Assembly (NCBI RefSeq): GCF_021462285.1
Contig: NZ_CP082787.1
Span: 4,836,001-4,900,000, forward strand
Reading direction: 5' to 3'
Length of the DNA: 64,000 nucleotides
Source of the DNA: Serratia entomophila
GTDB taxonomy: Bacteria > Pseudomonadota > Gammaproteobacteria > Enterobacterales > Enterobacteriaceae
Of the stretch, positions 57,595 to 64,000 are shown piece after piece. The position numbers were made by a program, and so were the translations under genes. Each line of letters opens with the position of its first letter. The stretch's first letter is position 1. The notes beneath the pieces were generated by a model, which saw only the letters and a list, made by a program, of their open reading frames with translations, ran no database searches and was not told the DNA's origin.

Positions 57595-58542
57595 ATGTAT
57601 CACCTACGAGTACCCGTAACAGAGCAAGAACTGAAGGATTATTACCAGTTTCGCTGGGAAATGCTGCGCAAGCCGCTGCACCAGCCGGTGGGTTCGGAAA
57701 AGGATGCCTATGACGCCATGGCGCACCACCAAATGGTGGTGGACGAGGTCGGAAAAATTGTCGCTATTGGGCGGCTGTATATCAATGCCGACAACGAGGC
57801 GGCTATCCGCTTCCTGGCGGTCGACCCTACGGTGCAGGACAAAGGGCTGGGGACGCTGGTGGCGATGACCCTGGAGTCGGTGGCGCGCCAGGAAGGCGTT
57901 AAACGCGTGGTGTGTAGCGCCCGCGAGGATGCGGTGGATTTCTTCGCCAAGCTGGGCTTCGTCAATCAGGGTGAGATCACGGCGCCGCAGACCACCCCTA
58001 TCCGCCACTTTCTGATGATCAAGCCGGTCGCGACGCTGGACGATATCCTGCATCGCCCCGACTGGTGCGGGCAGCTGCAGCAGGCCTGGTATGAGCATAT
58101 TCCGCTGAGCGAGAAAATGGGCGTGCGCATAAGCCAATACACCGGCCAGCGTTTTGTCACCACCATGCCGGAGATCGGCAACCAGAACCCACACCATACG
58201 CTGTTCGCCGGCAGCCTGTTCTCGTTGGCGACCCTGACCGCCTGGGGGCTGATCTGGCTGCTGCTGCGCGAGCGTCATCTGGGCGGCACCATCATTCTGG
58301 CGGATGCGCATATCCGCTACAGCAAACCGATTACCGGCCGGCCGCGGGCGGTAGCGGATCTCGGCTCGTTGAGCGGCGATCTGGCGCGTCTGGCGCGCGG
58401 CCGCCGCGCGCGCGTGCAGGCCGAAGTACACCTGTTCGGTGACGACGACAAAGGCGCGGTATTTGAAGGCACTTACATGGTGCTGCCTGCCGCGCCGGAA
58501 GGTCCCCTGGATCAGGGCGGTTGCGAGGTGGCAGAAGGCTGA
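57595..58542 (+). CDS. fabY: FabY (YiiD), acetoacetyl-ACP synthase-type acyltransferase
   Basis: Fusion of an N-terminal GNAT domain (residues 1 to about 145; [19 protein letters not shown] is the acetyl-CoA loop) and a C-terminal hotdog YiiD domain ([29 protein letters not shown]). In E. coli it provides a FabH-independent start to fatty acid synthesis. The ATG at 57595 gives 315 residues; the longer frame upstream overlaps dtd and is not conserved. Confidence 0.92.
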   Translation: MYHLRVPVTEQELKDYYQFRWEMLRKPLHQPVGSEKDAYDAMAHHQMVVDEVGKIVAIGRLYINADNEAAIRFLAVDPTVQDKGLGTLVAMTLESVARQEGVKRVVCSAREDAVDFFAKLGFVNQGEITAPQTTPIRHFLMIKPVATLDDILHRPDWCGQLQQAWYEHIPLSEKMGVRISQYTGQRFVTTMPEIGNQNPHHTLFAGSLFSLATLTAWGLIWLLLRERHLGGTIILADAHIRYSKPITGRPRAVADLGSLSGDLARLARGRRARVQAEVHLFGDDDKGAVFEGTYMVLPAAPEGPLDQGGCEVAEG

Positions 58543-58545
58543 GAT

Positions 58546-58573
58546 CGCGGCCCTTCCAGCGTGGAGGGCCGCG
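58546..58573. other. GC-rich hairpin between convergent fabY and yicH
   Basis: Stem CGCGGCCCT with AGGGCCGCG, extended by CCA/TGG with one bulged T, around a GCG loop. No T run on either side, so it may stabilise both 3' ends rather than terminate strongly. It marks the point where order departs from E. coli. Confidence 0.75.
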
Positions 58574-58579
58574 TGCGCA

Positions 58580-60226
58580 TTACGGCAGCTGCTGGTTGAC
58601 CGTCTGGCCGTCGGCGGTGGCCTGCAGCGCGCCTTTCAGCGAAGCCTTGAACGGCCCGTCGCTGTTCAACAGCCCTTTCAACTGCAGCTGCAGGTTGCCG
58701 TCACCCGTTAGCGGCACCGGCTGCCATCCCCACTGCTGCAACGTATTCACCGGCACCGAGCGGCCATTCAGCGACAGCTGGAAAGGTTTGCCCGGCAGCT
58801 GATCGACCCTGACTTTAGCCTCCAGCAAGCCCTGCGGCATAAAGGCGCTGAGCTCGGTGACATCAATCTGCCCGGCGTCGGCGGTCAGCGCCAGGGAAGG
58901 GCGGCGCACGTCGATCTTGTTGAAGGTGGCTTCGCTGCCGTTCAGGTTCAACGCGCCGGACCAGATGCCCCATTGATGTTCGCGCGCCAGCAGCAGATTG
59001 CTGCCGTAGCCGTCCAGCGCGGTGATCTGGAACGGGAAGTCCGGATTGATATCGATGATCAGATTGCGGTTGGTGGTCAGCTTGTTGACGTAAACCTCCG
59101 CCAGCCACGACGGCAAGGGCTTCAGCCACAGTTCGCGCCAGTTGATCGGCAGGGTGTACTCCAGCGCCGCCATGGCCACTTCGTCCAGCTGCAGACGTTT
59201 GGTCGCGCGCAGCCAGTTGCCGGAGGTGCGCAGCAGGCCGCCTTCCCAGCGGGTGGTGAACTGCTGAATCGCGATGCCGGCGGGCGACAGCCGCATGTTC
59301 ATGATCGGATCGATCAGATGGAAACCGCCGTTGATCATATCGCTGGCGTTGAAGTTCAGCGAACCGTCCTGGCTGCTCCAGTCGCCCTGTTTGAAGCCGA
59401 CGTTTTGCAGCGACAGGTCGAGATCGTTGAACGCCCATTCCTTGCCTTCCAGCCGCGCGTCGATCAGGTCAAAGCGTTTGAGGGTGATCGGTGGCAGCTG
59501 GGTGAAGCGCTGCATGAACTGTTCCAGCGTCAATGGCGTTTGCATACGCACGCCGCTCAGCCGCAGGCGTTCCACCTGCCAGCTGCCGTCGGCGGCGCGG
59601 CTGGCGACCCCGGTCAGATCGCCCTGCGCCAGATCGGCGCCGAAGTTGCTCAGCAACAGTTGATTCTGCTTCAGCTCACCCTGCACCAACACCTGCGAGG
59701 CCGGGATGCCGTTCAGCGTCATCGAGCCGGCGCTGAACTGGAACTGGTTGTTTTCCCCCAGCACATGGCCGGCCTTGGGTTGCCATGGCGTGATGCCGGC
59801 ATTCACCTTTTGCGCGTTGATCTGCCAGCTTTCATCGCTGGATTGCAGCGCCATGTTGCTCAGCTGCAGCACCTCGGCCTGCAGCGGCAGCGCCACCGCT
59901 TGCTGCTGGATGTTCAGGGTGCCGTCGCGCAGCGTGACGCTGTGGAAATAGCGCGGTTCGGTGATCTGGCGCAGGCTGAGGCCCAGATCGACCGTTTTGG
60001 CCGCCAGCGCCGGCGGCTGATTGTTTCTCGCCAGCTGGACGTCCTCCAGGCTGATTTGGCCCGGTTGGCGCCACGAGTGCGTGATTTTCCCTACCGACAG
60101 GCGGTATTGGCCGTTGTCGCTGACCCAATCGCTCAGCTGGCCGGCCGCCCAGCGGGTTTGCCCCACCACGTACAGCAGCACGACGATCAAAAGCAACGTC
60201 AGCAACAGTTTTCCGATAAATTTCAT
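58580..60226 (-). CDS. yicH: YicH, AsmA-family envelope protein
   Basis: Large inner-membrane-anchored periplasmic protein (548 residues). One N-terminal membrane helix (FIGKLLLTLLLIVVLLYVVGQ) is followed by a long beta-rich region typical of AsmA-like proteins, which are proposed to carry phospholipid toward the outer membrane. Conserved parts include TSGNWLR, NLIIDINPDFPFQITALDGYGSN and DVRRPSLALTA. It is about 20 residues shorter than E. coli YicH at the C-terminus. It follows xanP in the same direction, past a terminator. Confidence 0.93.
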   Translation of the reverse strand: MKFIGKLLLTLLLIVVLLYVVGQTRWAAGQLSDWVSDNGQYRLSVGKITHSWRQPGQISLEDVQLARNNQPPALAAKTVDLGLSLRQITEPRYFHSVTLRDGTLNIQQQAVALPLQAEVLQLSNMALQSSDESWQINAQKVNAGITPWQPKAGHVLGENNQFQFSAGSMTLNGIPASQVLVQGELKQNQLLLSNFGADLAQGDLTGVASRAADGSWQVERLRLSGVRMQTPLTLEQFMQRFTQLPPITLKRFDLIDARLEGKEWAFNDLDLSLQNVGFKQGDWSSQDGSLNFNASDMINGGFHLIDPIMNMRLSPAGIAIQQFTTRWEGGLLRTSGNWLRATKRLQLDEVAMAALEYTLPINWRELWLKPLPSWLAEVYVNKLTTNRNLIIDINPDFPFQITALDGYGSNLLLAREHQWGIWSGALNLNGSEATFNKIDVRRPSLALTADAGQIDVTELSAFMPQGLLEAKVRVDQLPGKPFQLSLNGRSVPVNTLQQWGWQPVPLTGDGNLQLQLKGLLNSDGPFKASLKGALQATADGQTVNQQLP

Positions 60227-60311
60227 CGTCTACATCCGCATCGGTCAAAAAAGATACCCTGTTTATGCCGCAATTGGCCGGGCATCTCAAGGGCAATGGT
60301 CTGATAGACAA

Positions 60312-60337
60312 TAAAAAACGGCCGCAGGCGGCCGTTT
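60312..60337 (-). terminator. Terminator of xanP
   Basis: Stem AACGGCCGC with GCGGCCGTT around CT, followed by six T and ATT on the minus strand, 17 bases after the xanP stop. Confidence 0.92.
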
Positions 60338-60353
60338 GGTGGGAAAGGGGAAA

Positions 60354-61754
60354 TTATTTCTGTTCGTGTTCGTGCGGGAACACCAGGTTCAGCACGATGG
60401 CGGTAATGCCGCCGGCGGCGATGCCGGAAGAGAGCAGGGTTTTCAGCCAGTCCGGCGCGAACTGCAGGATCAGCGGCTGTTGGGACACGCCCATGCCGAC
60501 GGCCAGCGACAGCGCCATGATCATGATGGCGCGGCGGTTCAGGCGTTCGCGCGACACGATGCGCACCCCGGAGGCGGCGATGGTGCCGAACATCACGATG
60601 GTGGCGCCGCCGAGCACCGGCTCGGGGATGTGTTGCACGAAGCCGGCCACCGCCGGGAACAACCCCAATGCGATCAGCATCAGCGCCACCACAAAGCCGA
60701 CGTAGCGGCTGGCGACGCCGGTCAGCTGGATCACGCCGTTATTCTGGCCGAAACAGGAGTTGGGGAAGGTGTTGAACACCGCGGACAGCATCGAGTTCAG
60801 GCCGTTGGCCAGCACGCCGCCTTTCAGGCGCTTCATGTACAGCGGGCCGCTGACCGGCTGCTCGGAGACGTCGGACGTGGCGGTGATGTCGCCGATGGTT
60901 TCCAGCGAAGTGACCATAAAGATCAGCATCAGCGGCAGCAGCAGGTTCCAGTCAAAGCCCAGGCCGTAGTACAGCGGCGTTGGGAGGGTGATCGCCGCCG
61001 TTTGCGGCGCCGGTTGGCCCGCAGGCAGCATGTCCATCGCCCAGGCCAGCAGGTAGCCGACCGCCATGGCGATCACCAGCGAGGCAACGCGCAGGTAAGG
61101 GTTGCGCTGGCGGTTCAGCAGGATAATCACCACCAGTACCGCGCCGGCCAGCAGCAGGTTTTTCGGTGAGCCGAAGCTGCCCCCGTTCATCGCGGCATAG
61201 CCGCCGCCGATCGACGTCAGCCCGACCTGAATCAGCGACAGCCCGATAATCATCACCACGATGCCGGAGACCAGCGGGGTGATGACGCGGCGCGCCAGGT
61301 GCAGCACCCGCGACAGCAGGATCTCGGTGCAGGAGGCGACCATCAGCGTGCCGAACAGCGCGGCCATCATGGTCGGCACGTCGGCGCCGCCGTTTTTCAG
61401 CGCCAAACCGCCCATGATCAACGGCGATACGAAGTTGAAGCTGGTACCCTGAATCGACAGCAGCCCGGAGCCGACCGGCCCCCAGGTTTTGATTTGCAGA
61501 ATGGAAGCCAGACCGGAAGCGAACAACGACATGCTGATGATGTGCTGGGTATCCTGCGCCGGCAGGCCCAGGGCCTGGCAGATCAACAGGGCCGGGGTGA
61601 TCACCGCCACGAACATCGCCAGCAGATGCTGACCGGCGGCAAACAGCGTTTGCGGCAGCGGCGGGCGATCTTCCAGGCGATAAATCAGTTCACTGGCGCG
61701 GGGCGTGGCGGCGGCTTTTTGCACGGCATCAAGCTCAGAGGATGACAGGGTCAT
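60354..61754 (-). CDS. xanP: XanP, xanthine permease (NCS2 family)
   Basis: High-affinity xanthine:proton symporter. The ATG at 61754 ([32 protein letters not shown]) gives 466 residues, near the E. coli length; the longer frame has no support. About 14 membrane segments; the NCS2 signature is present around [17 protein letters not shown], and the substrate residues include QGTSFNFV and DWNLLLP. A PurR-type operator overlaps its predicted promoter. Divergent from gltS. Confidence 0.95.
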   Translation of the reverse strand: MTLSSSELDAVQKAAATPRASELIYRLEDRPPLPQTLFAAGQHLLAMFVAVITPALLICQALGLPAQDTQHIISMSLFASGLASILQIKTWGPVGSGLLSIQGTSFNFVSPLIMGGLALKNGGADVPTMMAALFGTLMVASCTEILLSRVLHLARRVITPLVSGIVVMIIGLSLIQVGLTSIGGGYAAMNGGSFGSPKNLLLAGAVLVVIILLNRQRNPYLRVASLVIAMAVGYLLAWAMDMLPAGQPAPQTAAITLPTPLYYGLGFDWNLLLPLMLIFMVTSLETIGDITATSDVSEQPVSGPLYMKRLKGGVLANGLNSMLSAVFNTFPNSCFGQNNGVIQLTGVASRYVGFVVALMLIALGLFPAVAGFVQHIPEPVLGGATIVMFGTIAASGVRIVSRERLNRRAIMIMALSLAVGMGVSQQPLILQFAPDWLKTLLSSGIAAGGITAIVLNLVFPHEHEQK

Positions 61755-61786
61755 GGTGTGGCGTTTCCAGAAACGGCAAAGAGGGC

Positions 61787-61824
61787 ATTTTAATGATCCG
61801 CCCCGCAAAAGCAAACGGTTGCGC
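61787..61824 (-). promoter_or_regulatory. xanP promoter with PurR-like operator
   Basis: On the minus strand TTGCTT (61809-61814) and TAAAAT (61787-61792) are spaced by 16 bases and form a plausible sigma-70 promoter 33 bases before the start codon. Over the -35 lies GCGCAACCGTTTGCTT (61809-61824), matching 15 of 16 positions of the PurR pattern ANGCAANCGNTTNCNT when read on one strand or the other. Purine repression of the xanthine transporter is therefore likely. Confidence 0.75.
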
Positions 61825-61994
61825 CCAAATATTCTGTTAGGTTCTTTCGCATTTATGTCGCATTTTTATTCATTTTTTCTTGTCTTCGCAGCGTTTTTTC
61901 CTTCTAATCCCGCATTCATCAAGTTTAAAAACTAAGTGGTTTTCTATAACTTATTATTTTCTATTGGATATTTATCCTCACAGGGAGTACCTGG

Positions 61995-63206
61995 ATGTTT
62001 CATCTTGATACTTATGGCACGTTAGTCGCGGCAACGCTGGTTCTGCTCCTTGGGGGCAAGTGCGTCAAAAGCATCCCGTTGCTGAGAAAATACACCATTC
62101 CCGCACCGGTCGCCGGTGGTCTGCTGGTGGCCCTCCTGCTGTTAGCCATGAAAAAGTTCGCCAACTGGGAAATCAGCTTCGATATGTCGCTGAAGGATCC
62201 GTTGATGCTGGCCTTCTTCGCCACAATCGGTCTGAACGCCAACCTGGCGCGTTTGCGCGCCGGCGGCAAGGCGCTGATGGTGTTCCTGTTTGTGGTGCTG
62301 GGGTTGCTGCTGGTGCAGAACGCCATCGGCATTGGCATGGCGAAAATGCTGGGCCTGGACCCGTTGATGGGCCTGATCGCCGGTTCTATCACCCTCTCCG
62401 GCGGCCATGGCACCGGCGCGGCCTGGAGCAAGCTGTTCATTGAGCGCTACGGCTTTGAAAACGCAACGGAAGTCGCCATGGCCTGCGCCACCTTCGGCCT
62501 GGTGCTGGGCGGCCTGATCGGCGGGCCGGTGGCGCGTTATCTGGTTAAGCACTCCTCCACGCCGGAAGGTACGCCGGAGGACAGCGTGCAGCCGAGCGGC
62601 TTTGAAAAACCGGAAAGCGGCCGCCTGATCACCTCGCTGGTGATGATTGAAACCATCGCCATGATCGCCATCTGCCTGAGTCTGGGGCAGCTGATCTCCG
62701 GCCTGCTGAACGGCACGGTGTTTGAGCTGCCCAATTTCGTCTGCGTGCTGTTCGTCGGGGTGATCCTCAGCAACACGCTGGCCTTCACCGGCTTCTACAC
62801 CGTGTTTGAGCGGGCGGTATCGGTATTGGGCAACGTCAGTCTGTCGCTGTTCCTGGCGATGGCGCTGATGAGCCTGCGCCTGTGGGAGCTGGCCTCGCTG
62901 GCGCTGCCGATGCTGGCTATCCTGGCGGTGCAGACGCTGGCGATGGCGCTGTATGCGATTTTTGTCACCTACCGGGTGATGGGCAAGAACTACGATGCGG
63001 CGGTATTGGCCGCCGGCCACTGCGGCTTCGGTATGGGCGCCACTCCGACGGCGATCGCCAACATGCAGGCGATCACCGATCGTTTCGGGCCGTCGCACCT
63101 GGCGTTCCTGGTGGTGCCGATGGTCGGGGCGTTCTTTATCGATATCGCCAATGCCATCGTCATCAAGCTGTATCTGCTGCTGCCGGTATTCCCGGCGGTG
63201 GGATGA
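61995..63206 (+). CDS. gltS: GltS, sodium/glutamate symporter
   Basis: Imports L-glutamate with sodium. Length is 403 residues. The fold is two inverted halves, each with a glycine-rich re-entrant loop: SGGHGTGAAWS near residue 136 and HCGFGMGATPTAI near 338. The N-terminus MFHLDTYGTLVAATLVLLLG matches the family. Strong GGGAG upstream. Convergent with recG. Confidence 0.97.
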   Translation: MFHLDTYGTLVAATLVLLLGGKCVKSIPLLRKYTIPAPVAGGLLVALLLLAMKKFANWEISFDMSLKDPLMLAFFATIGLNANLARLRAGGKALMVFLFVVLGLLLVQNAIGIGMAKMLGLDPLMGLIAGSITLSGGHGTGAAWSKLFIERYGFENATEVAMACATFGLVLGGLIGGPVARYLVKHSSTPEGTPEDSVQPSGFEKPESGRLITSLVMIETIAMIAICLSLGQLISGLLNGTVFELPNFVCVLFVGVILSNTLAFTGFYTVFERAVSVLGNVSLSLFLAMALMSLRLWELASLALPMLAILAVQTLAMALYAIFVTYRVMGKNYDAAVLAAGHCGFGMGATPTAIANMQAITDRFGPSHLAFLVVPMVGAFFIDIANAIVIKLYLLLPVFPAVG

Positions 63207-63227
63207 TGCTCGGGAAGGGGTAATGGA

Positions 63228-63254
63228 AAAGGGCGCCGCGGGCGCCCTTTTTTA
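63228..63254. terminator. Terminator between gltS and recG
   Basis: Stem AAGGGCGCC with GGCGCCCTT around GCG, with T on the plus strand and A on the other side, so it serves both converging genes. It overlaps the recG stop codon at 63252-63254. Confidence 0.92.
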
Positions 63255-64000
63255 TGCGTTGGAGTAGCGTGCCTTCTCCGGCAGCCAGCGCTCGATCAGC
63301 GCGCGGGCGTGCTCCGGGTACTGCTGGTGGATATGACGAGCGACGCGCTGCACTTCCGGGATCATCGCCTGGTCGCGCAGCAGGTCCGCGACTTTGAACT
63401 CGGCGCTGCCGGTCTGGCGGGTGCCCAACAGCTCGCCCGGACCGCGGATCTCCAGATCGCGCTGGGCTATCACAAAGCCGTCGTTGCTGTCGCGCAGCAC
63501 CTGCAGGCGTTTTTGCGCGGTTTTGCTCAGCGGCGTTTTGTACAGCAGCACGCAGTGCGAGGCCACGGCGCCGCGGCCCACGCGCCCGCGCAGCTGGTGC
63601 AGCTGCGCCAGCCCCAGCCGCTCGGGGTTTTCGATAATCATCAGGCTGGCGTTAGGCACGTCGACGCCCACCTCGATCACCGTGGTGGCGACCAGCAGCT
63701 GCAGCTCGCCCTGCTTAAAGGCCTGCATCACCGCCTGCTTTTCCTGCGCTTTCATACGGCCATGCACCAACGCCACCTTCAGTTCGGGCAGCGCGGTTTT
63801 CAATTCTTCCCAGGTAGCTTCCGCCGCCTGCGCTTCCAACAGTTCGGACTCTTCAATCAGCGTACAGACCCAGTACGCCTGGCGGCCTTCTTCCATACAG
63901 GCGCTCTTCACCCGTTGGATAATGTCGGCGCGGCGGGTATCGGGAATAGCGACGGTGGTGACCGGCGTTCTGCCCGGCGGCAGTTCGTCGATGACCGAAG
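63252..64000 (-). CDS. recG: RecG, ATP-dependent DNA helicase (C-terminal part)
   Basis: Branch-migration helicase that rewinds stalled forks and R-loops. About 249 C-terminal residues are inside the window; the frame stays open to the right edge, giving VIDELPPGRTPVTTVAIPD upstream of the first internal methionine. SF2 helicase motifs V and VI are visible (VATTVIEVGVDVPNA, QLRGRVGRG), as is the conserved end RDSNDGFVIAQRDLEIRGPGELLGTRQTG. The order xanP-gltS-recG matches E. coli. Confidence 0.97.
   Translation of the reverse strand, partial: SVIDELPPGRTPVTTVAIPDTRRADIIQRVKSACMEEGRQAYWVCTLIEESELLEAQAAEATWEELKTALPELKVALVHGRMKAQEKQAVMQAFKQGELQLLVATTVIEVGVDVPNASLMIIENPERLGLAQLHQLRGRVGRGAVASHCVLLYKTPLSKTAQKRLQVLRDSNDGFVIAQRDLEIRGPGELLGTRQTGSAEFKVADLLRDQAMIPEVQRVARHIHQQYPEHARALIERWLPEKARYSNA

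Overview
The window is an oriC-proximal stretch of an enterobacterial chromosome, most likely Serratia or a close relative in the Yersiniaceae. The case for this is gene order close to the 82-88 min region of the E. coli map, proteins near-identical to E. coli core proteins, high GC at third codon positions, and ERIC-type intergenic palindromes. The genus is an inference from recall; the complete 16S gene at 31846-33387 would settle it. No prophage, insertion sequence, CRISPR array or genomic island was found. Every sizeable gene belongs to a known family.

Layout. (1) 1-5000, minus strand: start of pstC, pstS with two tandem Pho boxes, then glmS and glmU separated by an ERIC element. (2) 5288-12236, minus: the whole ATP synthase operon atpIBEFHAGDC, followed by a 640-base leader region. 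(3) 12876-16906: rsmG, mnmG, the replication origin oriC (DUE 13-mers, DnaA boxes, dense GATC), mioC and asnC. (4) 17061-31328: asnA, ravA-viaA, kup, the ribose operon rbsDACBKR with two RbsR operators, hsrA and yieP. (5) 31482-37199: one complete rRNA operon (16S, tRNA-Ile, tRNA-Ala, 23S, 5S). (6) 37232-45897: mobBA, yihD, srkA-dsbA, yihG, polA, Spot 42 RNA and engB. (7) 46155-53572: CsrC RNA, yihI, an unassigned 57-residue membrane microprotein, hemN, yshB, and the nitrogen operon glnA-glnL-glnG with its sigma-54, NtrC and CRP sites. (8) 53573-64000: typA, yihX, yihY-dtd, fabY, yicH, xanP with a PurR-like box, gltS and the C-terminal part of recG.

How the parts work together. Most genes are housekeeping: cell-wall precursor supply (glmS, glmU), energy (atp), replication start and DNA polymerase I (oriC, polA), ribosome production and assembly (rrn, engB, yihI, typA, rsmG, mnmG), periplasmic folding (dsbA), and molybdopterin and heme synthesis. 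Around them sit nutrient-response modules: phosphate, ribose, potassium, asparagine, glutamine/nitrogen, xanthine and glutamate. Two global regulatory RNAs are present, Spot 42 (carbon) and CsrC (CsrA sequestration).

The less ordinary points are: ERIC-family palindromes placed inside essential operons, one of which appears to supply the glnL ribosome binding site; an rRNA operon joining what in E. coli are the left flank of rrnC and the right flank of rrnA; DnaA boxes upstream of polA; paired perfect RbsR operators 79 bp apart; a PurR-like box on the xanP promoter; and a small membrane-protein gene between yihI and hemN. No clearly undescribed multi-gene system is visible.
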